In this document: positions 21,926 through 32,849 of the stretch, piece by piece
Position numbering within the stretch: the first letter of the stretch is position 1
Layout: each line of letters starts with the position of its first letter
DNA from: Hydrangea macrophylla
Taxonomy: Eukaryota; Streptophyta; Magnoliopsida; Cornales; Hydrangeaceae
Length of the DNA stretch: 64,000 nt
Reading direction: 5' to 3'
Assembly (NCBI GenBank): GCA_033977485.1
Contig: CM066989.1
Location: 32,403,095-32,467,094 of the forward strand
Notes under the pieces: generated by a model
What the model was told of the DNA's origin: nothing
Database searches by the model: none
Seen by the model: only the letters and a program-made list of their open reading frames with translations
Made by a program: the position numbers and the translations under genes

Positions 21926-23753
21926 CATATATATATATATATATCTCATGAATGTAGTCCATCTTGTGACTTGGTTCGACTTGCTTCCTCTGCAAGTAAA
22001 AGATAATATATGTTGATATTATCTCCTTCCATATCAGATAATGCTTCCCATATGTGATAATATTTCCTCCCATAAAAGATAATATCAAAAATATTATCTT
22101 TTCATATTCTTGATTTATCACAATAATATGGAAACATTCACCAATATTTAGAGTTTGTAGGGTGATACACTTCTCAAAAGTGACCAAACCATATCACCCT
22201 CTCCACATCGGGCTGAATCATTGCTCAAGCCAACTAAAGTCATAGTGGCCACGTGTAGGTCCTAATTTGATACAGAATTAATGTGACAATTGAATGGCCA
22301 CGTGACCTAATTGACATACCAAGCCAGGAAACTGATGAATATAGAAGCAAAAATATGTACATGCCCGATGAAAATAATGAAAGCCAACTTGGCTTTTGTC
22401 AATATTAGAATCACTGGTGGGCCTGAATATATTAGTGTCTTCCATGCTCACCAACCAAAGCCAATTAGATTTTGACATGACTTTGGGCCCGCCATACTTT
22501 GACCTCATCAACAAGTAGCACAAATGAGACCCCAAAATCCAGATGCCCGATGGAGTGGAGTCACAGCCCGATGGCTGCGTTGAGGCCGACCAATAAGGGG
22601 CGGATGTTGAATTGATGAATTGAGTAAGGACTAATAATTACCAAATGGTCAATCAAAGATACCAAATTTACTTACTAAGTAGTGGCCCACCATGTCACCT
22701 CCCAAATTGGCCACATATATCCATGGTTAGTCCAATTGACTTGTGCGCAATCGGGCTCCACCAACGTTTGCTCACTGCAATGAGCTTGTAATTTGGCCAC
22801 TGAGTCTCATCATTAAGGGTGGCCCACCATGTGATTTTGCAACTAAGCCAACCCAAGTAGACTTCAGTCTGAATGAACAATGTCAGCCCGATTAAGTGGT
22901 GATCAGTCTGATTAAAGATGAATTCAGCCTGAGCTAAACTTATTCGGCTCCACCAACTCTGACCATTAATTTTTCAATCGGTCTCATAATCCGAACGAAA
23001 ATATTTCAATTGGCCTTATACAAATTTTGATTTAAAAAGTGTATTTTTTAGGTGCAAACAGAATGTGAGAGAGAGTCAGAGTATGTAATAGTGAGAGAGA
23101 TGAGGGAAATGAGATTGGATGACCCAAAGTGTCCACCTTAGTGGACAGTTCATATTTGCTTTGAGCCAAAAAGGCTGAGCAAGGATGTTATATAGATAGA
23201 GAGAGAAATGATGATTACTATAGAGGAGAGATAATCACCATGACTTGACGACGAAAGGTATCCGAGATTGAATTTCTCTATCTTGAAATTAGAGTATTTC
23301 AAAATTTCAAGATTTTGGATAGCTAACCCTTATTTGAGTTTTCTATAATAAAGTGAAATTTGTTAATTCTGGCAAAACAATACCATTAAATGGGCTATAC
23401 ATAATGAACTCAATATAAATAGCCCATTTTGTAATTTGTTTTGTAAATGTCTAAACGCACCCTCAATTTAAAATGAGCCCACCCATTTGATTTAATCATT
23501 ATGTTCATAATAACAATTTCGAAATGCATCCTTGTAAATTTTATTATTTCTTCATTTCAATTAAATTTTCGGGTAAATTATATTGTGCTTCCTTGAAATT
23601 TGTATACGAGATGCACTAACATCCCTCCTATTAGTCAATTATTAATGACCATCATTTTGGTGTAAAGTTTTCTAAATGAATGTTTTACCTTTGTCAAAGT
23701 AAAAAAAAAAGGTGAGAGGTGGGGGATCTACCAAAAAGCATACGATGACTTAA
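21926..23753. other. No recognised gene; possible decayed retroelement flank
   Basis: AGATAATATC-type words recur in both orientations at about 22000-22110. From 22550 to 23010 the phrases GGCCCACCA, AGCCCGAT and AGCCTGA recur irregularly. These look like eroded repeats, but I could not place ends, duplications or coding domains. Confidence 0.35.
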
Positions 23754-24047
23754 TCAAGTGGTGAGCCCTTACCTTACCTACACTCCGAGTATAAAGGTTG
23801 GTCTAAATTTCCTCGACGACTTAACCAACCAGATCCACCAAAGCAACTTATCGAGAAGCTCCAACAAGAGCAAATGATGGGTGAATACTGGGAACACATA
23901 CCTGTTATCGATCCAATTCTCATACAAGATTGTATGCTTTTTGATCCTGAACAAAATACACTCCCTCGTAAACAGATAGAGAAGAACACCATGAGCTCAT
24001 TGTACAGGTTGTCGCCCTCGATTACTAGGGAGACTAGAAGAAATTAA
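23754..24047 (+). pseudogene. Unassigned coding remnant, about 97 codons
   Basis: One frame is open from 23754 to a TAA at 24045-24047 and has coding-like composition: EYKGWSKFPRRLNQPDPPK, then QMMGEYWEHIPVIDPI and LYRLSPSITRETRRN. It is less AT-rich than its flanks, and it is followed by AATAAA-like sequence and a T-rich stretch. There is no upstream start in frame, and a short frame just upstream (IYQKAYDDLIKW) may be the same gene after an indel. It could be the C-terminal exon of a host gene or part of a retroelement. I do not recognise the family. Confidence 0.35.
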
Positions 24048-24298
24048 TAAAGCCTTGCCTCTTTCATTTTTTCTTAAATAATTTTTTTTCTCTTCTTTCA
24101 ACAACGGTGGTCTGCATAGTTCGATCTCCTCGGTCACCGAGGGTTGTCTGCATATTTTTCTCAATGACTAAGCCACTCGTTTGGTTTCCTCGGTCATTTC
24201 CTCATTGTTGACTTAATATGTGTGTGTGTGTGTCCAGAGCTGATATTTGGGGTGTCATTTTAAAAAGTGATTTTTCTTATTGAATATAACTTAAACAC
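24048..24298. other. Short intergenic stretch with T-rich and (TG)n tracts
   Basis: Poly-T/CT (about 24066-24100) and (GT)n at about 24217-24232. Nothing else is seen. Confidence 0.4.
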
Positions 24299-25110
24299 TA
24301 AGACCTCGTTTGGAAGGCCGGATAAAACTGTTGGATAGGATAGGATAGGACATGACAAAGCATGATCAGAGAGGATAGTAATCCTATCAGATAAGCTGTT
24401 ATGTTGTCCTGTGTTTGGAACGTGCTGAATAAAATTGTCAGATAAATTGTTATATCTTAATCTTGTGTTTGGTCGTGCCCGGATATAAGTTCCAGATAAT
24501 AACTAAATTGCTGCTTTTTAACACCCAAAAATGGAGTCTAAAAAAAAGGGGAAAAGGGATCTGGAAAAGGGAAAAAAAAATAAAAATAAAAAATATAGTA
24601 GATTTGAAAATGAAAAAGAGAAAAAAGGAAAAAAAAAATGGATCTAGAAAAACAAAAAAGAGATCTGAAAAGAAAAAAAAAAGAAAAGAAAAAAAAGAGC
24701 AGATCTGAAAATGAAAAAGAAAAGAAAGAAAAAAAAAACAAATTAGGAAAAAAAAAAGACTCGAAAAAGAAAAAAAGAAAAAAAAAAGCGAGGAAAAAAA
24801 ACTGATGTGAAAATGAAAAAGGAAAGAAAAAAAAACGAATCTAAAAAAAAAGGGTAAAAAAAAAAAGAAAGATGAAAATGAAAAAGAAAAAAAAATCTGG
24901 AAAATAAAAAAAGTTTTTTATCTCAAGAAGTTATCCCAAACTTCTAATCCCACCCAATCCCCCTCCCCCTGGGTTAAGTTATCCCACTCTCCATGGGATT
25001 AAAAATCCAATTGAAGACTATTGTGTCACGTCTGATGGTGCAACCAAATGCTAGATAGGATAAGAATTATTCTATCCTACCTCTTATCCTGACCACCAAA
25101 TGAGGCCTAA
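24299..25110. mobile_element. PIF/Harbinger (Tourist-like) non-autonomous element with purine-rich interior
   Basis: Inverted ends GACCTCGTTTGG (24302) and CCAAATGAGGCC (ending 25107) lie between 3-bp TAA duplications (24299-24301 and 25108-25110), the target used by PIF/Harbinger elements. GGATAGGATAGG-type words near both ends are also inverted. The interior from about 24538 to 24910 is almost purely A and G on this strand, with AGATCTGAAAATGAAAAAG recurring. Confidence 0.7.
24538..24910 (+). repeat. Homopurine low-complexity tract with degenerate minisatellite
   Basis: It is A/G-rich on the + strand, built of irregular units of 35-60 bp that share GATCTG(A)AAA and ATGAAAAAG. The Lys/Glu/Arg-rich frames read through it are not genes. 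Confidence 0.85.
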
Positions 25111-26678
25111 GGGCATTAAAGTATTTAACTATTTCCATTAGCAAAGTTTAGGGACAAACTCTGGCAGTAGAAATTATTGTAATTTTTTAAATATGAAATT
25201 ATTGTAATTTTTTTAAAATATGAGGGAGGTCCATATATTTGTCAGCTGCCTCAAGGGAGGTCAATGTTATTTGCTACCATGAATTAAATTTTAACATTGA
25301 TTTGTTTGCTTTGACTAGTTCTACAACATTTTCCGATATCTAAACTACCCATAGAGTGTTTTTCTAAGATTTTTTTAGAAAACTATAGATTAAATTAGAG
25401 AAAAATTAATTATTGAAAAAAAAAATAGAAATATAAGATTTAGTCCCTCATAATGGGTCAAAGGAAAATTTAGTGTATTTGACTTTTTTATCTCTTTAAT
25501 TCATCCTTAATCAATAAGGTATACTAGAAATTAGTCCTTTTCTCTAAATATCTGTATTTTTATGGACAAAATTACCCTTCGTAAAATATATACATATCTG
25601 TGTATATGCATCAGCTTAAAATTAGGGATTTCAATTTAAAACCCAAACAAATCAAGATCCATTTAAATCTCTCTCATTATCTCATTATCTCGCTCTGTAT
25701 CTCTCTCACGATCTCTTTCTCTCTCTACTCCTATTCAGTCACTTGTCTTATGTGAACACATATAGTACTCCTCGGCATTTATAATTCATTGCAATAATAC
25801 AAGACAGAGCGTCTCGTTCCTTCAATGCATAACATCCATTACAGAGCTCTGTGATTTGCAAATTCATGTAAAAGGTCAGCAAACATTCTTTCTCAACCAG
25901 GTAACTTATTCTACAATCAATTTCCCTCTTAGTATAGAATATCAAAAACAAATTCTCATCACTATTTTTACAATTCTTTGCAAAAGATAGTATCAAAATA
26001 CTCAGGAACAACCCAGATCAAGAAATCCTCAGAGGGCTCGCGTATAGCGCTATCGTCGGGACCACCATAGATTCCGATAACACAAAAAGACCTCACAGTC
26101 CGATTTTTTCAATCAGAAATTTTTCTGTAGGAATAACCCCAACAACTCTTTTTCTCAATCTCTCTCTCTATCTAGTTTCTGTTTTTTTTTTTTTTTTTGG
26201 CTTTTGTCTCAGAAGTCAAGTCTACTATGGATAGAGAGAAGAGAGAGTCTAGTCTAGGTTCATGATTTTTGTTAGTAGGTATTTTGGAAAACAGTGGGGT
26301 CATCTTGAATATTATTTTTTTTGGTGAGAAATTCGTATTATTAAACTTCCATCAAAATTCTAGAACTGAGAATTTATCACCAAATCCATGTGTATTGTTA
26401 CTGCATTTTAGTGTTTTGACAGTTTGTGCATGAATTTTCGATAGTGTGAGAAATTTCTCACAAAGTGTGGAATTTTTCTTTTGAGTTTTGAAGGTGAGAA
26501 ATTTGTTTTTATTTGGTTAGAAAAAAAGGTGAGAAATTTGTCACTGTAATAGATAAAAAGGGTGAGAAATTGGTGAGATAAACTGATGAGAAAGGAAATC
26601 GTTTCCTATTTATGGAAATCGTGAATTCAGGTTTGGTGTTTAAAATTTGAATCCCTAATATATTGTGATTTAATGAGG
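25111..26678. other. No recognised gene; GGTGAGAAATT repeats
   Basis: CT-rich stretches occur at about 25670-25725 and 26155-26175, and a poly-T at about 26182-26199. Five or six copies of GTGAGAAATT(T) are scattered between about 26322 and 26575. On the minus strand a short open frame around 26030-26095 (VIGIYGGPDDSAIREPSEDF) looks coding-like but has no context. Confidence 0.35.
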
Positions 26679-26864
26679 TGTTGTAAATATTACATATTTA
26701 TGTGTGACTGTCCACATTTTGTATTAGGTTAGGGATCTAATTGTAAAGTGATATTTATTCACACACCCCTACCTTACCCTATAAATAGGGAGCATATCAA
26801 TGAGAAAAACTACTTGATTCTAGTATTACTTTATGCTTTCTCTTATTCTCTCTTTGTTATAACA
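26679..26864 (+). repeat. copia-2 5' LTR (186 bp)
   Basis: It starts TGTTGTAAATATTAC and ends TTGTTATAACA. It contains CTATAAATAGGG (about 26779), a TATA box, and a TTCTCTTATTCTC tail. CGTTATCAGCACGA at 26865-26878 directly after it is the probable primer-binding site; the tRNA is not identified. Confidence 0.7.
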
Positions 26865-26912
26865 CGTTATCAGCACGACAGCCTCTCAAAACCCTAGGTA
26901 TTAAAAAGAGGT

Positions 26913-27761
26913 ATGGAAATTGGGATGCAAAAATGCGAGGATGATATATGCGTGGTCAATAGTGGGATAACTCACACTATACTTAAATGTCAAAAGTTCT
27001 TCTCTACACTAGAACTTAATAAACAAAATGTGTCCACTATAGCTGGATCTGCACAAATTATTGAAGGCTCCGGACGAGCCCATATTTTGTTACCAAATGG
27101 TACTCACCTATTTATTCAAAATGCATTATATTCAAGTAGTTCCCGAAGAAATTTGCTAAGTTTTAAAGATATACGCATGAATGGGTATCATATTGAAACT
27201 AAAAATGAAGGTAACAAAGAATTTTTGTGCATAATTTCTTATGTTGGAAACCAAAAGCTTACATTAGAAAAATTCTCTATTCTCTCATTGGGATTATATT
27301 ACACAACAATTGAGATTGTTGAATCACATGCTATTATGAGTCAGAAGCTTAAAGGGAGCCAGAAGCTCAAAGACCCAAGAAATTTAATTCTTTGGCATAA
27401 TCGTTTGGGTCACCCTGGATCTACAATGTTGAAGAAGATAGTGGATAACTCAAATGGGCATACTCAAGCAAACCAACATTTGATTTTACCTAGTGGACAC
27501 CTTTGTATTCCTTGTTCACAAGGAAAACTTATTAGACCATCATTTCTTAAAATTGCTTCTGAGTCGCCATCCTTCTTACAAAGGATACAAGGTGACATTT
27601 GTGGTCCGATTCACCCTGTTAGTGGCCACATGTATGCCTACTCTCTGCACGTAATCTTGCCTTTGCCAGATTACTTAGTCAAATTATCAAACTTAAGGCA
27701 CAATTTCCGGACCAACCGATTAAGTCTACAATGCAGCCGAATTCACCTCTCAAGTTTTTGA
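26913..27761 (+). pseudogene. copia-2 protease, pre-integrase and start of integrase
   Basis: This is an open stretch of 282 codons. The protease motif, normally DSG, reads VVNSGITHTIL, so the catalytic Asp is replaced by Asn. LWHNRLGHPGSTML and CIPCSQGKL give the pre-integrase zinc-binding part, then GDICGPIHPVSG begins the integrase core. After about 27640 the reading is shifted and the rest of the core is missing or scrambled. Confidence 0.8.
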
Positions 27762-28979
27762 TGACTATTGTTCATCCATAGGAATTGATGTTGAACATCC
27801 TGTCCCGCATGTACACACACAATTAAACGCCTTCAACTTGTTGCAAGGCCTTTGCTTATGCAATCTAGACTCCCTGTTAGTGCATGGGGACATGCGATCT
27901 TGCATACTGAAATGTTACATAAACTTAGACCCACTTCTTATAATCAATTTTCACCTGCACAACTTATGACAGGTTGTCAGCCTAACATTTCACATTTGCG
28001 AAAATTTGGTTGCGCAGTACATGTTCCTATACCACCCCCAAAACGTACTAAGATGGGTCCCCAACGGCGGTTGGGAATTTATGTTGGTTTTAACTCACCT
28101 TCTATTATTCGTTTTCTAGAACCATTAATAGGTGATGTATTCACTACCAGGTTTGCAGATTGCCAATTTGATGAGACAGTCTTCCTGTCGTTAGGGGGAG
28201 GAAGTGAAATTAATAGCAAACAACTTGTTCTTGAAGAACGGCGTGAATTATCGTGGACTACTTCCACTTTGTCTCATCTAGATCCAAGAACTTCTCTATG
28301 TGATTATGAGGTAAGGAGAATATTGCATTTACAAGAAATTGCAAACCAATTACCTGATTCATTTAATGATGCAGCTAAGGTGACAAAGTCACATGTGCCA
28401 GCTATGAATGCATCTGCTTGAATTAGTGTCCCTGTAGGATGAACTTCGAATACGGCAATAAATGAATCTGTTGCACGCCAGAAGCGTGGCAGACCTATAG
28501 GTTCCAAAGATTCAGCTCCCCGGAAGCGGAGAGTGAATGAGAAATCATGCCCTAATATAGCTCTAGAAGAAGATGTTCATAGCACTCTAGAAGAGGTTAT
28601 GTACCAAAAGCCCACTTTTCCTGAAATCTCCGCGTAAGATAATGCCTTAGACAAGGCACTAGTCCTTGAAGAGACTATGACTCAGGTACCTGATAATAGT
28701 GAGATTTCAATATTCCATATACTTTTAGGAGAAATGTGGGAGCAAAAGAAATTAGTCATCGATGACATATTTACTTATGCAGTAGCTACTGAAATATCTA
28801 AGGGCAATGATGAAAATGATGATACTGAACCACGTAGTATAAATTAATGTCGACAAAGAAATGATTGGCCAAAATGGAAAGAAGCAATTCAAGCAGAATT
28901 GAAATCTCTTGAAAAACGTGACGTATTTGGACCTATAGCACAAACACCAAAGAATGTAAACCCGGTAGGTTTTAAATAG
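27762..28979 (+). pseudogene. copia-2 integrase end and linker
   Basis: The open frame 27852-28421 holds the integrase C-terminal part (SAWGHAILHTEML, LRKFGCAVHVPIPPPKR, RRLGIYVGFNSPSI). Downstream to 28979 there are stops at 28419, 28636, 28845 and 28977 in an otherwise readable linker (RQKRGRPIGSKDSAPRKR). The second integrase catalytic region is not seen intact. Confidence 0.75.
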
Positions 28980-29705
28980 GTGTTTGTGAGAAAAAGGAAT
29001 AAGAAAAATGATATTGCAAGATATAAGGCACGTCTTGTGGCACAAGGTTTCCTGCAGAAACCTGGAATTGATTATAAAGAAACATACTCCCCAGTTATGG
29101 ATGCAATCACATTCAAATATTTAATAAGTCTCGCAGTTTTTGAAAAATTAGACATGAGACTCATGGATGTAGTAACTGCATACCTATATGGGGACTTAGA
29201 CACATATATTTACATGAAGATCCCTAAAGGATTGACTTTGCCTGAAGCAAAACCAAAGAGTATGTACTCGATCAAACTAAGATGTGCACTGTACGGTTTG
29301 AAACAATCCAGAAGAATGTGGTACAACCGTCTTAGTGAATATTTGTCTAAGGAAGGGTATGAAAATAATCCCATTTGTCCATGTGTCTTCATAAAGAAAT
29401 TTGAAAATGGATTTGCCATAGTAGCAGTTTATGTGGATGATATAAATCTAATTGGGTCGCCAGAAGAGCTTGAGAAAACTGCTAGCTATTTGAACAAAGA
29501 GTTTAAAATGAAAGACCTTGGGGAAACAAAATTTTGTCTCAGCCTGCAGCTCAAGAAAAGTACCACTGGAATATTAGTTCATCAATCAAGCTATACTGAA
29601 AAGATGTTGAAGCGCTTTAATATGGACAAATCTCATCCACTAAGTACACCTATGGTCGTCAGGTCTCTAGATGTCAAGAAAGATCCATACCGACCAAAAG
29701 AATAA
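28980..29705 (+). pseudogene. copia-2 reverse transcriptase
   Basis: The 241-codon frame carries most of the RT: RYKARLVAQGF, DYKETYSPVMD, MDVVTAYLYG, YGLKQSRRMWYNRL and the catalytic box VYVDDINLIGS (about 29429). The start of RT lies upstream behind a TAG at 28977-28979. The catalytic Asp pair is kept. The frame ends at a TAA at 29703-29705. Confidence 0.8.
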
Positions 29706-30128
29706 AACAAAGAAATCCATGGTCCTGAAGTACCATACATGAGTGCTATTGGTGCACTATTGTACTTGGCTCAAAGTACAAGACTAGACATTTCATTTTC
29801 GGTGAATCTGCTTGCAAGATTTAGTTCTGCACCCACCTATAGGCATTGGACTGGAATAAAACACATTTTTAGATACCTTCGTGGGACCATTGATATGGAT
29901 TTGTTTTATTCATCTGATTTATCTAATCATTCCCACTTAGTTGGTTATGCAGATTCAGGTTATCTGTCCGACCATCATAAGGGTCGCTCACAAACAGGTT
30001 ATGTATTTTTGAACAATAATGCAGCTATTTCTTGGCGCTCTACTAAACAAACTTTAGTAGCTACATCCTCCAATCATTCTGAAATTCTAGCACTCCATAA
30101 AGCAAGTCGAGAATGTGTCTGGCTGAGA
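29706..30128 (+). pseudogene. copia-2 RNase H, truncated
   Basis: The frame continues after the TAA with GALLYLAQSTRLDI, HWTGIKHIFRYLRG, GYADSGYLSD and AISWRSTKQT. It breaks off after SRECVWLR at about 30128, where the sequence becomes the 3' part of a gypsy-3-family LTR. Confidence 0.8.
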
Positions 30129-30712
30129 TGGTACATTGTTTTCATATACGGTCACATATATGTGAATTACAGCTTTCAAATGATATTGTGGTTGTTTTCT
30201 AAATGAACTCTTTACTTTAATGTAAACTTATTGAATTCAAGGGGAATTTGAAATTGGTAATGAGTATGTCTTACATTCAAAGTTATATTTTTAATACTCA
30301 CCAGCTTCTTGAAGCCGATGACGTTGATGCGTCCTGGACATTCATGTTCAGGCTTTTCAGGATATGACTGCGCGGGGCCTTATGACTACGCTAACTGAGA
30401 ATGGCTGTTTTTGGAAGACAAAACTGTTATCAATGTTCCATGCTTTAATTCATGCACTGTTTTGTAATAAGGATGACTGTAATAGACAAATAGCTATTAT
30501 TTTGTTTTAAGGCGGCTTGTGCATTAGCTGACCCAGAGTGGTAATATGTAATACGTTAGAAAAATATTTGTAAGTCTTGATTGCTCTACTATGATTATTA
30601 TGTTTTTGTTGTTGACGTTTGGGACGGAATCGATCCTTCAAACTGTCGCGACCTACGGGTCCATAAAGGAAATTAAACGCTTTCCTTATTTATGCTACGT
30701 CTGGGCGTGACA
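30129..30712 (+). repeat. 3' fragment of a gypsy-3-family LTR
   Basis: It aligns with the last ~597 bp of the gypsy-3 LTR (60269-60865): ATGGT(G/A)CAT(C/T)G at the start, ACTCACCAGCTTCTTGAAGC inside, and the exact LTR end GCGTGACA at 30712. The 5' four-fifths of the LTR are missing. It is diverged from the gypsy-3 LTRs, so it is an older insertion. Confidence 0.85.
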
Positions 30713-31305
30713 CAGACATCTGAAGTTTCCTAGGATTAGCTGGTTATTATTGGAGGTTTGTAAAAGACTTTTTGCGTATTGTAATGTCGATGTCACAGTT
30801 GATGAGGAACGATGTCTCTTTTGTATGGAGTCCAGAATGTGAAGAAAGTTTTCAAGAGTTGAAGAGCCGACTTGTGAAGGCACCAATATTAGTTGTTTTG
30901 ATGGGGACTGAAGGGTTTATCATCTACAATGATGCTTCATATAGAGGTTTAGGTTGCGATCTTATGCAAGGTGACAAGGTCATTGCCTATGCATCGAGAC
31001 AACTTAGGCCGCATGAGAAGAACTATCCGACACATGATCTAGAATTGGCCGCTGTGATTTTTGCATTGAAGATTTGGCGTCATTGTCTATACGGGGAGTA
31101 ATGTGAGATATATACAAATCATAAGAGTTTAAAGTATTTGTTCACGTAACGAGATTTTAACATGAGGCATAAGAGATGGCTAGAGTTGATGAAGGACTAA
31201 GACTTATTAATCCAGTATCATCCTGGAAAGGCGAATGTCGTCACCGATGCTCTTAGTCATAAAGCACCAAGAAACATAGCTTCAGATTTAACTTCTCAGA
31301 AAGAA
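30713..31305 (+). pseudogene. gypsy-2 RT end and RNase H remnant
   Basis: After the RT tail come [17 protein letters not shown] (RNase H start, about 30924), [30 protein letters not shown], a TAA at 31099-31101, then YLFT-stop-RDFNMRHKRW and [15 protein letters not shown]. The RNase H acidic residues N-D-A replace the usual S-D-A start. Several stops interrupt it. Confidence 0.8.
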
Positions 31306-32067
31306 TTGATTCAAGATATGGAGAGTTTAGAACTTGAGGTGATTCCGAGAATTGAAAGTGGCTTGATGTTGATGATTGCGGCAGAACCACTCTTGATTCA
31401 CGAGATCACGGAGAAACAACTTCAAGACGTGGATTTGAAGAAGATTTGTGATGAGATTCCATCTGGGAAACAACCAGGATTCACCTTTAAAAATGATGTT
31501 TTGAGATTGAGGGGTAGAATTTGTGTACCTAACGAGAAAGAGTTGAAATGGAACATCTTGAGAGAAGTACACAATACGAAGTATACCGTTCATCCGGGAA
31601 GCACTAAGATATATAGAGACTTGAGACATGTTTATTGGTGGCCGGGAATGAAGAGAGAAATAGCAGGTTATGTTTCACGGTGTACGAGTTATCAACAAGT
31701 GAAGGCCGAATGCCAAGAACCTTCGGGATTGTTACAACCATTATTGATAGTCGAGTGGAAATGGGAACACATTACAATGGACTTTGTTAGTGGGTTTTCG
31801 AGATTTAAGAGATCGAATACCATCATTTGGGTGATTATTGATCGTTTGACAAAGTCGTCGCACTTCCTACCGCTTCGAACAACTAAGCCGATGACGTTAG
31901 CAAAGTTGTATATTCGTGAGATTGTGAGATTACATGGTATTCTAGTTTCTATTATTTCAGATAGAGATAGTAGTTTTACATCAAAGTTTTGGAGGGCCTT
32001 GCAAGAAGCAATGGGTACCAAATTGTATTTCAGTATCCTCAGACCGATGGTCAATCGGAAAGAGTAA
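31306..32067 (+). pseudogene. gypsy-2 integrase, first part
   Basis: Open for 253 codons. The zinc-binding region shows [15 protein letters not shown] and CTSYQQVK, where the second Cys of CTSCQQ-type motifs is Tyr. The core shows [12 protein letters not shown] and [10 protein letters not shown] with both Asp residues. The frame is lost at about 32027-32040, where a small deletion relative to gypsy-1 removes part of the sequence before the catalytic Glu. Confidence 0.8.
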
Positions 32068-32806
32068 TCCAGATTTTAGAAGACATGTTACGTTTATGTG
32101 TACTTGATTTTCAGGGTGATTGGGAAGACCACTTGCCGTTAATTGAGTACGCGTATAACAGTTTTCAGTCGAGTATTGGGATGGCTCCTTATGAAGCTTT
32201 GTATGGTCGTGTATGTCATTCACCAATTAGTTGGACCGAAGTCGGAGAAAGGATGATTGAAGGGCCGAAAATTGTGCAAGAGACGACAGACAAGATAAAA
32301 GTAATTCGACAACAATTATTGATAGCTCAGAGTAGGTATAAGAGTTATGCCGACAAGCATAGGCAACCGTTGGAATTTGACGTGGGCGATTTGGTATATT
32401 TGAAGGTGTCACCTTCCAAAGGGATTACTAGATTTGGGAGATATGGGAAACTCAACCCGCGGTATATAGGACCTTTTGAGATTATCGGGAGAGTTGGACC
32501 CGTAGCGTATCGATTGAACTTGCCTAGTGAGTATGCTCAAGTTCATAATGTGTTTCATGTATCCTTGTTACGTAAGCACTTAGCGGAGGATATAGATTAA
32601 GTGATGACTCCGATATCGAATGAAATTTAAAGAGATTTGACGTATGTTGCGTATCCGGTAGAGATCTTGGATCGGAAGGATCAAGTCTTACGAAACAAAG
32701 TCATATCGAAAGTGAAAGTGTTATAGCATAGCCAAATGACAGAAGAGATGACATGGGAAATCGAAGATGAGATGCGTACTCAGTATCCGCACCTTGTTGA
32801 TGCATG
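31989..32806 (+). pseudogene. gypsy-2 integrase end and chromodomain
   Basis: In the second frame [12 protein letters not shown] carries the catalytic Glu, then IGMAPYEALYGR, YLKVSPSKGITRFGRYG, GPFEIIGRVG and [17 protein letters not shown] at about 32598 and others downstream interrupt the tail. The last part (EMTWEIEDEMRTQYPHL, to TGA 32804-32806) is the chromodomain end. Confidence 0.8.
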
Positions 32807-32849
32807 AGGTATAAGTTTGGGGACAAACTTCTTTTAAGGGGGAGAGTAT

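Larger units (their letters stand above)
26679..30128 (+). mobile_element. Ty1/copia element 2, gag-less and 3'-truncated
   Basis: A short 5' LTR (26679-26864, TGTTGTAAAT...TTATAACA) is followed by a primer-site-like stretch, then protease, pre-integrase, a deleted integrase, RT and RNase H, the copia order. No gag lies between the primer site and the protease. The 3' end is lost: at about 30128 RNase H sequence switches to an LTR of another family. RT words such as PVMDAITFKYLISLAV suggest the Ale/Retrofit side of copia, which is inference. Confidence 0.85.

Noticed and set aside
21360..22200. Possible decayed pararetrovirus or LTR promoter on the minus strand
   Set aside because: Only a TATA-like box and AATAAA-type words are visible; no coding domain or primer site supports it.
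24463..24741. Lys/Glu/Arg-rich and Phe/Ser-rich frames on both strands
   Set aside because: They are translations of the homopurine tract in the Harbinger-type element.
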